Source: JADMIH01 sp036399775
GTDB lineage: Bacteria; Chloroflexota; Chloroflexia; QHBQ01; JADMIH01
Assembly: GCA_036399775.1 (NCBI GenBank)
Contig: DASWMJ010000038.1
Span: 1 to 64,000 of the forward strand
Reading direction: 5' to 3'
Length of the DNA: 64,000 nucleotides
Under the pieces are notes generated by a model, which searched no databases, was not told where the DNA came from, and saw only the letters and a program-made list of their open reading frames with translations. The translations under genes were made by a program, and so were the position numbers. Positions 15,316 through 24,086 of this stretch are shown here, in pieces (positions within the stretch are counted from its first letter, which is position 1; the number at the start of each line of letters is the position of its first letter).

Positions 15316-16866
15316 CTAGCTGCGGTGGTCGCGCACGAAGCCCAGGAACTCGGCGCGGGTTGGAGGGTTTGTTTTGAAGAGGCCGCGCATGGCTGACGTT
15401 ACCATGACGCTCCCCGGCTTCTTCACGCCCCTGAGTATCATGCAGAAGTGTTGCGCTTCGATGACCACTCCTACCCCTGTAGGATTGACGGCTTCCACGA
15501 TGGCGTCAGCGATCTGGGAGGTCAGGCGCTCCTGCAATTGAGGGCGGCGGGCGAAGCCTTCTACTACCCGCGCCAGCTTCGACAAGCCCACAATTCTGCC
15601 TGCGGGTATGTAGCCGACGTGGGCTTTGCCTACGAAGGGCAAAAAATGGTGTTCACAATTATGAGACAGGTGTCCGTTGATTAGAAATGTTGGGTAAGGG
15701 TCACACGTGAAAGAGTAGACCACAAAAGGCTTATCGCCACCGGCTCTTACAGGTTCGACAAGTGTAACCGGCACGTATCTCGATTCCGTTAAGGTAGTCT
15801 GATGGTCTTCTTGCCTGAATCCGTGCCTCCCACGCCAACCCACCTTGCTCCACTTGTCTGAAACGTAGAGATGGTGAACCCCTCTCCTGGAAGGAGTGAA
15901 ACGTGCGCCAATTACCGCAGCCATCTCTTGGAGGAATTCAACATTGGCGCACACTATCGTGGAGCCATTCCCATTAGCCAACTTGTACCCATCCCCTTCG
16001 ACGTACCCATCAATGAAACCCTGCGTACAATCGAAGGAGTTCAGCACCACTCGAGGGAATCTTTGCCGTAAATGGTTTGCGTCTCCACCTGCCCAAGTCC
16101 TGAATAGGTCCGCCAGATAGGAGGAGACCACACGCACTCTGTACCCAGGTGTATCTCTTCCTGTGAAACCTGAAGGTCGAGATACAGCTTCAACCTGACA
16201 CTGGACGCCAAAGGCCTCCCGCATCATGGAGGCGAACTTTGCGGCGAACGGTCTTTCATTGACGACCAGGGAAATATAACGTGTGCCGACCGTTCCATCA
16301 GAGAAAACGGCTCCAATTGCGTACCCAAGAGCATATCCCACTCTTGGAAAGTATCGCTCTCGACACAGGCTCCTGGGAAAGGTCCACTCAACTTCCTGGC
16401 CTTCCAGACCCCTGGCCTCAACCCATCCTTGGCGCGTAGCAAACGGGTGGTCAGGAGTGACCATAAAAGAGCTTTCAGTAGTAACTACCCTTACCAGTTC
16501 CTTCGTTTTACGAGATGAAACTGTTGTCACTAAAGTCTGCTTTACTTTGCCATCGTGCAGCGTCCAGAGCTTATCCCCCACCTTGACAGACGCCGCCCGG
16601 CGCGCACCACCTACAACGTTTACTAACTGCTTAGAGGGCACGCACATTGAGTGAAAAGGTATGTCCCTTAGCACGATCATCTCTTTGTGGCGTTCCTCGA
16701 AGCCTACTTTGAGGTAATCGGCAGGGTCGGTCGCGAGGCCGGAGAATATCTCTTCGTACATATCGGCCACGCGGCGCGGGGTGTCCTTCAGACCTTCGCG
16801 CTCAGGGTCCTCGCCTATGGCCTCCAATATGGAATGCACGGCTGACATGATCTTCTCGCGGTCCAC
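15316..16866 (-). CDS. folE: GTP cyclohydrolase I interrupted by an intein
   Basis: 516 residues translated; 187 after removal of the intein, the normal FolE size. FolE converts GTP to 7,8-dihydroneopterin triphosphate, the first folate step. The N-extein (1-74) ends FHSM and the C-extein (404-516) starts CEHHFLPF, together restoring the zinc and catalytic motif HSMCEHHFLPF. The second zinc Cys is in QHFCMILRGV. GTG at 16866 is chosen because AGGAGAG lies 5 bases upstream and the residues before it are not FolE-like. An extended -10 (TGGTATACT on the minus strand, 16907-16915) lies upstream. Because the zinc Cys is the +1 residue of the intein, enzyme activity should depend on protein splicing. 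Confidence 0.95.
   Translation of the reverse strand: MDREKIMSAVHSILEAIGEDPEREGLKDTPRRVADMYEEIFSGLATDPADYLKVGFEERHKEMIVLRDIPFHSMCVPSKQLVNVVGGARRAASVKVGDKLWTLHDGKVKQTLVTTVSSRKTKELVRVVTTESSFMVTPDHPFATRQGWVEARGLEGQEVEWTFPRSLCRERYFPRVGYALGYAIGAVFSDGTVGTRYISLVVNERPFAAKFASMMREAFGVQCQVEAVSRPSGFTGRDTPGYRVRVVSSYLADLFRTWAGGDANHLRQRFPRVVLNSFDCTQGFIDGYVEGDGYKLANGNGSTIVCANVEFLQEMAAVIGARFTPSRRGVHHLYVSDKWSKVGWRGRHGFRQEDHQTTLTESRYVPVTLVEPVRAGGDKPFVVYSFTCDPYPTFLINGHLSHNCEHHFLPFVGKAHVGYIPAGRIVGLSKLARVVEGFARRPQLQERLTSQIADAIVEAVNPTGVGVVIEAQHFCMILRGVKKPGSVMVTSAMRGLFKTNPPTRAEFLGFVRDHRS
15658..16644 (-). other. Intein with LAGLIDADG homing endonuclease inside folE
   Basis: 329 residues, in frame. It begins with Cys (CVPSKQLV; block A continues VKVGDKLWTL) and has block B MVTPDHPFAT at 61-70 with the conserved Thr and His. 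Two LAGLIDADG-like helices follow: YALGYAIGAVFSDG (Asp116) and GFIDGYVEGDG (Asp218), both with their acidic residue. The end has block F (VVYSFTCDPYPTFLING) and block G HLSHN, with the penultimate His, final Asn and a Cys as the +1 extein residue. All splicing residues are present, so it should be active, and the endonuclease may also be intact. Confidence 0.95.
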
Positions 16867-16950
16867 AAGCTCTCTCCTGCACGGGTTTGGGTGGGGGTTA
16901 GAGACGAGTATACCACACCTGGGGCTGCGCGATTCTACCAATCCTATCTA

Positions 16951-17105
16951 ACCGCCAAGACGCCAAGAGCGCCAAGTACCCGCCAAGAGCGCCAAGTACC
17001 CGCCAAGAGTTTTATTGTTTGTTTCCAGTAGAGAACTATGCTTGCCCGAAGAGCTATTCCCGATTACTCTTGGCGGGTACTTGGCGCTCTTGGCGTCTTG
17101 GCGGT
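16951..17105. repeat. 39-bp perfect inverted repeat, word CGCCAAGA
   Basis: The arms at 16951-16989 and 17067-17105 are exact complements built from repeated CGCCAAGA and GCCAAGTACC units. An extra unit follows the left arm. The loop is about 77 bases and non-coding. It separates folE from the glycosyltransferase operon. Confidence 0.85.
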
Positions 17106-17112
17106 CCCCGTT

Positions 17113-18240
17113 TTAGCCGTTGTTATCGTTGCCTGGGATGTCATAGAGGCTTAAGGCCTGGGCTAGATCGCGGGAGGCCTGGGCGTATTCGTCGCCTGCG
17201 AACTGGGGTTGCCAGGGGTTGCCTAGCAGGGGTAGGATTTCGGTGTCGGGGCGTTTGCGGGCTGACTGGATGCGGCGGCGCTCCTGCATGAAGTGGGGGA
17301 GGAGGCGGTTGAAGCGGTTGATGGCGGCGAGGTGGGCTACGCTGACTTTGGGTAGGCGTTCTACGTTGGCCGTGTTGGTGTCCTTTGGGGCTGTGAGGTT
17401 GTAGTCCTCTGGTTGGAAGGCGCTGCCCGCCGATAGGATAGTGCGCTTGTATTGTAGGAGCAGGGCGGCTGATAGGATGCGCTCCATGTTGCCGGTCTCG
17501 TAATTCTTCAGGACGGTAGCCAGGGCGTTGCACTCCCAGAGGGTGTAGCGGCGGTGGGCGGCTGAGCGCGAGCCTGTGGCCCCGCCGACGTGCCGCACGA
17601 CAGCGCCCGGCGCATAGACCACGCGATGGCCCATGACCCACAAGCGCCAGCCGAGGTCTACGTCCTCGAAATAGGCGAAGAACTCCGGGTCGAAGCCACC
17701 CACGTCCAGGAAGGTGCGGCGGTGGATGAGCATCGCGCCACCGGAGGCAAAGAGGAGGGGGTCTCCCTCTGTGGGAGGGGCTGAAGCGGGGGAGGGGCGG
17801 CCAACGCCGAAAAGGTTGGCGGATGCTCCGTTGAATTCTATCTCCTGCCCGTCCCGCGAGCGGATATGCGATGCGGCGCATACGGCATCCTCGCCGCCCG
17901 CTCTCAGTCCGGCGAGGAGAGCTTCTATCCAGCCCGGCTCAGGGACGGCGTCGTCGTTGAGGAAGGCCACGTACTCGCATGACCCCCTTGCGGCGCCTAG
18001 GTTGCAGGCAGGCGCGAAGCCGGTGTTTCGGTCCAGGCGTATGTGTGTTATTTTGGGGTAATGATTCTTCAGCAGATCGGCGGTGCCGTCCTCTGAGGCG
18101 TTGTCTACGACGATGACTTCAAGCTGTTCGCGTGGGTAGGTCAGGGCGCGCACGGCGTCGAGGCACTCACGCAGTAGTTTGGCGTTGTTGTAGGTGGGGA
18201 TTACTAACGTAACTGTCGGTGGGCTTGGCGTTGAGCTCAT
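17113..18240 (-). CDS. Glycosyltransferase family 2
   Basis: 375 residues. GT-A fold enzyme that transfers a sugar from a nucleotide donor. It has TLVIPTYNNAKLL at the N-terminus, VVDNASEDGT, the metal-binding FLNDDAVPEP, and YFEDVDLGWRLW with the ED motif of rhamnosyl- and GalNAc-transferase-like members. No membrane span is obvious, so it acts at the cytoplasmic face. The start overlaps the stop of the upstream glycosyltransferase (ATGA), so the two are coupled. Donor and acceptor cannot be told from sequence. Confidence 0.9.
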   Translation of the reverse strand: MSSTPSPPTVTLVIPTYNNAKLLRECLDAVRALTYPREQLEVIVVDNASEDGTADLLKNHYPKITHIRLDRNTGFAPACNLGAARGSCEYVAFLNDDAVPEPGWIEALLAGLRAGGEDAVCAASHIRSRDGQEIEFNGASANLFGVGRPSPASAPPTEGDPLLFASGGAMLIHRRTFLDVGGFDPEFFAYFEDVDLGWRLWVMGHRVVYAPGAVVRHVGGATGSRSAAHRRYTLWECNALATVLKNYETGNMERILSAALLLQYKRTILSAGSAFQPEDYNLTAPKDTNTANVERLPKVSVAHLAAINRFNRLLPHFMQERRRIQSARKRPDTEILPLLGNPWQPQFAGDEYAQASRDLAQALSLYDIPGNDNNG

Positions 18241-21200
18241 TCTGTTGCTCCGTTGAACTCAAGGCTCATTAGGATTGCGCCGGGGGCTGGTAGGCCGTCC
18301 TCGTATCGCTGGCCCCTGATCTTGCCGGGGCGAGGGGTGGCCCATAGGGTTACGGCGTCACCCGGCACTCCGTCGGGCGATTCCGCGACCAGGTAGAACC
18401 ACCTGTTGGCGGAATCGGGTATGCGCGGGAACCTCAGGGTGAGTTGCTGGCCGTCGCGCAGCCTGTGTGTGGGCACTTTGAGGGTGTAGAGGTCAAGAGA
18501 CGCTCCGGGATTGGTGCGGAGGTGGAGGGCCAGTTGGGAGGTGTTGCGGCGTCCGAATGTGCCGACCTCAATGCGGACACCCGATAAGCCGTCGTGCGGG
18601 CAGAGGAAACGCTGGCCGTGACTGCGCCCCTCCACAAGCTCCGGTAGGGCGATACGCGCCTCGGTGCCACTGAAGATGGGGCGCGTAGGGCTGGCCTTGA
18701 TGGGTAGCACGTCCTTCACCAATGCAACTGACCGCGCTACGAGCCGCGAGGGGAGACCCCTGCGCTTTGAATAGAGGCGCTCTAATTTAGGGGTGAGTGG
18801 GCGATCTTCCGATGTGGCGACGACGAACTCGGTGTCTCCTGATGGGCGGCGCTCGGCGGGTTTGTCTTGTGGGGCTATTCGCCTGCCCCTGTATGGGCGG
18901 ATGTAGGGTTGGCGCACGAACCTGTCTAATGCCTCGATTGTCTGGTCCCAGGAGAATCGCTCACTGGCGAGGCGCTGGGCGTTCTCGCCACGCCTGCGCG
19001 CTTCATGAGGGTCCGCCAGTATGTTCATTACTACTTCGCGCAATGCTGCCGGGTTGTCGTGGGGGACGACCCAGCCCGCCTCGTATTCCCTGATAACTGA
19101 GGCTACTTCGCTGAACTCGGCGTGGATGACTGGCAGGCCGCACCAGAAGTAGTGGACCGTACGGCTTGGGAAGGCCAGCTCTCTTTCGGCGTTGGGCATC
19201 ATCACGTCTACCGCGACGTGCGCCCTGGTGTAGCGGGCTACAAGCTCGTCGTGGGGGAGGAGGCCCGACATCTCTACGCGGGGCATGGCAGCCAGCCTGT
19301 CTACCAGGGGGCCGAAGCCGCCGGTGTCAACGGCGTGGAAGGGGTGCTTACCGCCGATTACTTCTAATATGCCTTTGGCTGCTTCGTTTAGCGTGGAGGC
19401 GACTTGCAGGAGCGCGGGGGCGGGGTTCTGCCAGGGGAGGAAAATGCCGCCGTAGACGAACCTTACTTCGTTGCCGTCCCAATCTTCGGGCCAATGGTGT
19501 ACGGGTTGTTCTGGGTCAACCGAATAGGGTATTACGGATAATGCCTGGGGGATGTCTTCTACAGGAACACCTGCCTGGGCGAGCCAGCCTGTGAAGTAGT
19601 AACGCTGCCGCCCGCTTATGCAGGTGAAGAAGTCGGCGTGGTCCATCGCAGCCAGCTTTTCTTCGGCGTTCGTGGGCACGTCGCGGTAGCCCTGGTAGGC
19701 GCGTTCCAGGAGATGCGGGCCGGTGAGATCGAGGGCTACGGGCAGGTTGGCGCGCTTCAACCAGGTGAGGTTGGGCCAGCCGCACGACACCACCACATCG
19801 GGCGCGTAGGCGTCAACCAGCGATTGGAGGTTTTCGGCGGTCCACGCGCTCTTCGCGTACTCGGCGGGCACGCTCTTATCTCGGCCATGCAGGGCGGCGG
19901 CGGGCATGGTAAAACGAACGTGGTGTCCCCGGCTCGCCAGGCCCTTGCCTAGCGCCCAGGCGCGTATGCCGGAGCCGCTTGCGGGTATCTCGCCAACGGG
20001 GAGTACGTCAGGGGAGATTACGAGTACTTCTTTAGGGAGGTCGCTCCACAGGCGTTCTATGTCCAATTCCTTCAGCAAAGCGTGGTGGGCTGCCGAATAG
20101 GGGGCGTCGGTCTCGTGGTTGAGGAGGTGGACGCGTCCCGGCTGGCCGAAGAGGGCGAACAACTCGGCGTCCGTGCGCCTGCGGTGGGCCTGTATCCACT
20201 CGCGCTTGCGGTTGAACATCTCCACCGTTGCCATGAACTCGTTGGCGGCTAGCAGGGTGGCTACGGCGTTGCGGTGTACGCTGTCGGAGTCGGCTCGGCT
20301 CTTTTCGGGGTTGGAGAGGTCGTAGTCTTCGAGGTCTACGCCGCCCAGTTCCATGAAGCGCACGGCCCTCTGGCCCAGGAGGAGGAGCGCGGCGGGGAGT
20401 ATCTTGTCGAGGTTGGCTTGCTCGTAATTCTTGTAGATGGTGTAGAGGGCGTTGCGCTCGTAGAGGACCTGTACGCGGTGGTGGGGGATGTTTTCCGCCG
20501 TGCCGTGATGGCGGTGGTAGGTGATGGCGGTAGGGGTGAGAGTCGCGCGGTAGCCCAGGAGCCAGAGCCGCAAGCCCAGGTCAACGTCCTCGAAGAAGGC
20601 GAAGTAGTCAGGGTCGAAGCCGCCAAGCGTGAGAAATACGTCGCGCTGGATGAGCATCGAGCCGCCGCACGCGAAGAGCAGGTCGCGCGGCACAATCTCG
20701 CGGCCTTCGACGGGCAGGCCGTAGGAGGGTTGGAACCCGAAGCCGTGAAAGTTGAGGCCACCCGCCTGGAAGTCTATCTTCTTGCCGGACCAATCGAGCA
20801 TGAGGGAGGAGGTGCAGACCACGCCCTCTTCGTGTCCTGCCGCCACGCTCTTGACCATCTCTTTGAGCCAGTCCGGCTCTACCCGCGTGTCGTTGTTGAG
20901 GAAGGCGACATATTGCCCTGTGGTCCGCTCCGCGCCGTAATTGTTGCCCGCCGCGAAGCCGAGGTTGCTGCCCGTTTCTACCAGGCGCACGTGGGGAAAT
21001 CGCTCGCGCATGAAGGAGAGGGAGGCGTCGGTGGAGCCATTGTCTACCAGCATTAGCTCAAGCTGGCCGGTGGGGTAGTCGAGGGCGACGAGGGAGTTGA
21101 AGCACGTTTCCAGGTGCTTGAGGCCGTTGTAGTTGAGCACGACCACTGAGACGGTGGGGTATTCGCCCGGTTGCAGGGCTAAAGGCTCCGGTAGAGGCTC

Positions 21201-21341
21201 AAGCTGCGCGGGAGCTTGCCTAAGTGGCGAGTGTGGGAATGCGGCCCCTGATCCCTGATCCCTGACCCCTGACGCCTGATCAGGCGGCAAGGGGGGGAGG
21301 GGGGCGGTGCCGGGGGCGGTATAGTCGGGCGGGTGGCTCAC
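18237..21341 (-). CDS. Multidomain glycosyltransferase: GT2, GT4-like and C-terminal beta-sandwich
   Basis: 1034 residues in three parts. Residues about 62-350 are a GT2 domain (VSVVVLNYNG, LVDNGSTDAS, FLNNDTRVEP, FFEDVDLGLRLW). About 440-800 is a GT-B, GT4-like domain (VLPVGEIPASGSG, VIPYSVDPE, FPSRTVHYFWCGLPVIHAE). About 880-1030 is beta-rich and could bind glycans. The fused enzymes could add two sugars in succession. The N-terminal 60 residues are Pro-rich; residues about 21-35 are encoded by a CCCTGATCCCTGA-type repeat like those between genes, so the repeat has been accepted into the reading frame. It lies between the methyltransferase and the second GT2. Confidence 0.87.
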   Translation of the reverse strand: MSHPPDYTAPGTAPLPPLPPDQASGVRDQGSGAAFPHSPLRQAPAQLEPLPEPLALQPGEYPTVSVVVLNYNGLKHLETCFNSLVALDYPTGQLELMLVDNGSTDASLSFMRERFPHVRLVETGSNLGFAAGNNYGAERTTGQYVAFLNNDTRVEPDWLKEMVKSVAAGHEEGVVCTSSLMLDWSGKKIDFQAGGLNFHGFGFQPSYGLPVEGREIVPRDLLFACGGSMLIQRDVFLTLGGFDPDYFAFFEDVDLGLRLWLLGYRATLTPTAITYHRHHGTAENIPHHRVQVLYERNALYTIYKNYEQANLDKILPAALLLLGQRAVRFMELGGVDLEDYDLSNPEKSRADSDSVHRNAVATLLAANEFMATVEMFNRKREWIQAHRRRTDAELFALFGQPGRVHLLNHETDAPYSAAHHALLKELDIERLWSDLPKEVLVISPDVLPVGEIPASGSGIRAWALGKGLASRGHHVRFTMPAAALHGRDKSVPAEYAKSAWTAENLQSLVDAYAPDVVVSCGWPNLTWLKRANLPVALDLTGPHLLERAYQGYRDVPTNAEEKLAAMDHADFFTCISGRQRYYFTGWLAQAGVPVEDIPQALSVIPYSVDPEQPVHHWPEDWDGNEVRFVYGGIFLPWQNPAPALLQVASTLNEAAKGILEVIGGKHPFHAVDTGGFGPLVDRLAAMPRVEMSGLLPHDELVARYTRAHVAVDVMMPNAERELAFPSRTVHYFWCGLPVIHAEFSEVASVIREYEAGWVVPHDNPAALREVVMNILADPHEARRRGENAQRLASERFSWDQTIEALDRFVRQPYIRPYRGRRIAPQDKPAERRPSGDTEFVVATSEDRPLTPKLERLYSKRRGLPSRLVARSVALVKDVLPIKASPTRPIFSGTEARIALPELVEGRSHGQRFLCPHDGLSGVRIEVGTFGRRNTSQLALHLRTNPGASLDLYTLKVPTHRLRDGQQLTLRFPRIPDSANRWFYLVAESPDGVPGDAVTLWATPRPGKIRGQRYEDGLPAPGAILMSLEFNGATE

Positions 21342-21348
21342 TGGCAGG

Positions 21349-22641
21349 TTAGCTGCGCCCCAGGAAGCGGGAGACGGAGCGGGTCAGGCGGAAGACGCGC
21401 CCCGCTTCCATGCCCTGCAATAGCCGCTCAAGGTAGAGGATGTGCTCGTCCTTGTTCTTTAGCTCACCCTCCAGGCGGGAGATGTAGCGTGCGTGCTCCT
21501 GGAACTCGTTGTGGTAGTCCTCGCGCACCTGGCCGAGAGTGGTCTCGAGGTTGCCGATGTGGTCGTCCTTGAGGCGGGCTTCGTTCTGGAGGGCGGCAAC
21601 CTCTACCTTGAGGCGGTCAATCTCTATATCCTGGACCGTCATGCGCCCTTCCATGCCCGCGATGTGCTTGTCGCGCCGCTCCATCTGCTCGCGCAGCAGA
21701 CGGTCCTCGTGGTTGGCCGTCTTGAGGTCGAGCATCGTCATCAGCACTTCGGTCAGTTGGAGGCGCACGCTGTTGGAGGCATCGCTGGTGGCGACGGGGG
21801 GGTAGTCAGCCGAAACGCGAGCCAGGGCACCGGCAAGCCCAGGCCGCACCGCCACTACGACGCCCCTGTAAGCAGGCTCGGCCCTGTCGCCGTCGGAGAA
21901 GGTGAGGTTGTAGAAGCGGTCGAGGGTGCGCTCGAAGGCGCTTGCCCGGTCGTCGCGCAGGGAGATGAGGTAGTGCTTGGCTATCATCATCAGGAGCCAG
22001 TTGTAGACGTTGGCTAGCGGGAAGGTGGCGGTGTGCCAGCCCGCCTGCTGGAAGGCGGCCTCGGTGAGCGTGACGCCGGGCAAGCCGTACTCGCGGTGCT
22101 CGGCAAGCTGCTCTTGTTGCGCATCGAGTATCCAGCGGATGTATTCGTTGAGGGTCTCTTCCGAGAGGTCGGCCTGGATAGATTGCACGGGGTTGATGAG
22201 CACGGCGGCGTGGCGGGCCACCCGCATCATCTCGGAGAGGAACCTGTCGCGCTCGTTACCGGGGATGTGCTCAAGGGTGTCGAGGGCGGTTACGACATCG
22301 AAACTGCCGTCGGGGTAAGGCAGTTCCATGCCCGAACCCTTGGTGTAGTTGGGTATGCTGCCGTCGTCGGGGACTACGTCTATCACCGAAACGTCGTAGA
22401 AGTCGGGTGACGCGAAATGCCTCAATATCCCAGGATAGCCGCCCACATCGAGCACGCTCAGCTTGAAGCCTTCAGCCGACTCTCCCTCCGGCGCGGAAGT
22501 AATCTCGGTGTAGAGGGTATACAGGAGGTTCTGCGCGACCCTCATCCGCCCGTACTGGTCGAAAGGGAGCGAAAGAAGGTCCCCCTCGCGCGGCGCCAGG
22601 CTGGCCTCAAAGCCGGTGATATTGGGTGAGTCTGTGGTCAT
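21349..22641 (-). CDS. SAM-dependent methyltransferase with C-terminal coiled coil
   Basis: 430 residues. A class I methyltransferase domain occupies about 50-200: motif I is LSVLDVGGYPG, followed by VIDVVPDD, and SFDVVTALDTLEHIPGNER is the Methyltransf_11 core. From about residue 290 the chain becomes a long heptad-rich coiled coil (LREQMERRDKHIAGME... LEGELKNKDEHI) ending near ARG-rich VFRLTRSVSRFLGRS. In O-antigen and similar systems, such fusions methylate the chain end and set its length through the coiled coil; that role is inference. It is the first gene of the glycan operon, 7 bases before the large glycosyltransferase. Confidence 0.87.
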   Translation of the reverse strand: MTTDSPNITGFEASLAPREGDLLSLPFDQYGRMRVAQNLLYTLYTEITSAPEGESAEGFKLSVLDVGGYPGILRHFASPDFYDVSVIDVVPDDGSIPNYTKGSGMELPYPDGSFDVVTALDTLEHIPGNERDRFLSEMMRVARHAAVLINPVQSIQADLSEETLNEYIRWILDAQQEQLAEHREYGLPGVTLTEAAFQQAGWHTATFPLANVYNWLLMMIAKHYLISLRDDRASAFERTLDRFYNLTFSDGDRAEPAYRGVVVAVRPGLAGALARVSADYPPVATSDASNSVRLQLTEVLMTMLDLKTANHEDRLLREQMERRDKHIAGMEGRMTVQDIEIDRLKVEVAALQNEARLKDDHIGNLETTLGQVREDYHNEFQEHARYISRLEGELKNKDEHILYLERLLQGMEAGRVFRLTRSVSRFLGRS

Positions 22642-22655
22642 CAGGCTCCTGGACT

Positions 22656-22776
22656 AAAACGTGATGCGTGATACGTGAACCGCAAAGACGCAAAGAAACG
22701 CAAAGTTCGCTAAGGTTCTATGGTTTTGACCGCAGAGGCGCAAAGATTATCATGGTTTCACGTATCACGCATCACG
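22656..22776. repeat. Composite inverted repeat, word TGATGCG/TACGTGA
   Basis: A 20-bp perfect match joins 22660-22679 and 22757-22776 (CGTGATGCGTGATACGTGAA and its complement). The interior has GCAAAGACGCAAAGAAACGC, TTCGCTAAGG and GCAGAGGCGCAAAG, nearly the same plan as the interior at 7190-7260. Confidence 0.8.
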
Positions 22777-22792
22777 CATAACGTTTTACGCT

Positions 22793-23887
22793 CTATCTCT
22801 TGGAAAAGAATGCTACGGGCGCGCCTCGCTTGGCGTCTTGTTGCTTGTAGGCTACAACGCTTACCTGGGCGGCCAGGTTGCGGGCTACTCTCAGGAAGGC
22901 TTCGGCTTCGGGCGAGTCGGGCGCGTCTACTACTATGGGCTTGCCGCTATCCCCGCCTTCGCGGATGCGGAGGTGGAGGGGTATCTCGCCGAGGAAGGGG
23001 ACATTGTAGCGGGCGGCAGCCATTTGCGCGCCGCCGTGACCGAATAGGTCGGTGGGGTTGGCGCAGTGGGGGCAGACGAATGTGCTCATGTTCTCTACCA
23101 GGCCCAGCACCGGCACGTTCAGCTTCTTGAACATCATCAGCGCCTTAGCCGCGTCCAGGAGCGCTACGTCCTGCGGGGTGGAGACCATCACCGCGCCGGT
23201 CAGGGGGACGGATTGGGCGGTTGTAAGCTGTATGTCGCCTGTGCCGGGGGGCATGTCCATGATGAGGTAGTCTAGCTCGCCCCACTGCACGTCGTACATG
23301 AACTGGGTGAGGAGCTTGGTGAGCATGGGGCCGCGCCAGATCACGGGGCTGTCGGCGTCAATGAAGAAGCCCATTGAGATTACTTTCAGGCCGTATGCTT
23401 CGATAGGGGCTATCTTGTCGCCTACGGGCTGGGGCTTGGCGTTTGTGCCGAGCATGAGGGGCACGTTGGGGCCGTATACGTCGGCGTCGAGCAGGCCCAC
23501 TCTTGCGCCCTCGGAGGCGAGGCCGAGCGCGAGGTTGACCGCGACCGTGCTCTTGCCTACGCCGCCCTTGCCGGAGCCGACCGCGATAGTGTTGCGCACG
23601 CCGGGGATGCCTTCTCGCTGGGTCATCGTGCCGTTCCTGACGCGGGAGGTCACTTCGGCAGTCACGGCACGCACGCCGGGCAGCGCGCTCACGACGCTCT
23701 CGGACTGCTGCTTGAGCTGCTCTTTGACGGGGCAGGCGGGGGTGGTCAGTACGATGGTGAAGTTGACGTTGTTCTGGGGATCAATGTTGACGTTCTCTAT
23801 CATTCCGAGGGCAACGAGGTCGCGGCCCAGATCGGGGTCTTTTACGACGCTCAACGCCCTCAGCACTTCTTCTTTGGTAACAGGCAT
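22793..23887 (-). CDS. Mrp/NBP35 family iron-sulfur carrier ATPase (ApbC)
   Basis: 364 residues. Deviant Walker A GSGKGGVGKST near residue 105 and the CPHCANP cysteine pair (CxxC) that bridges a 4Fe-4S cluster between subunits. The first 90 residues are a MIP18/DUF59 domain, the usual N-terminal fusion in bacterial Mrp. It should load or carry Fe-S clusters to apoproteins in the cytoplasm. AGGAGG lies just before the ATG. The gene stands alone between a composite repeat and a strong terminator. Confidence 0.93.
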   Translation of the reverse strand: MPVTKEEVLRALSVVKDPDLGRDLVALGMIENVNIDPQNNVNFTIVLTTPACPVKEQLKQQSESVVSALPGVRAVTAEVTSRVRNGTMTQREGIPGVRNTIAVGSGKGGVGKSTVAVNLALGLASEGARVGLLDADVYGPNVPLMLGTNAKPQPVGDKIAPIEAYGLKVISMGFFIDADSPVIWRGPMLTKLLTQFMYDVQWGELDYLIMDMPPGTGDIQLTTAQSVPLTGAVMVSTPQDVALLDAAKALMMFKKLNVPVLGLVENMSTFVCPHCANPTDLFGHGGAQMAAARYNVPFLGEIPLHLRIREGGDSGKPIVVDAPDSPEAEAFLRVARNLAAQVSVVAYKQQDAKRGAPVAFFSKR

Positions 23888-24037
23888 TGGTTTGCCTCCT
23901 TCTATATCGTTCGTCTCGTAAATATGGTCGTTTATTTGCTTTTGAAGTGCCGTGTAATATCCTGGTTATTCGTGAGGGGTATCACAAACAGCCCAATTAA
24001 TGGTAATCGTTTTGTGCTTGGCTGTCAATGTTTCTTT

Positions 24038-24084
24038 AATCAAAAAAGGCGGGCAGCGCGTCGCGCTGCCCGCCTTTTTTGATT
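24038..24084. terminator. Bidirectional terminator
   Basis: A perfect hairpin with 23-bp arms and a one-base centre, with AAAAAA in the left arm and TTTTTT in the right. It lies 3 bases past the stop of the response regulator gene and will end its transcript. Confidence 0.92.
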
Positions 24085-24086
24085 GA

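Noticed and set aside
15316..16866. FolE as two broken genes or a frameshift
   Set aside because: The frame is continuous, and removing the insert rebuilds HSMCEHHFLPF exactly, with intein splice residues at both ends.
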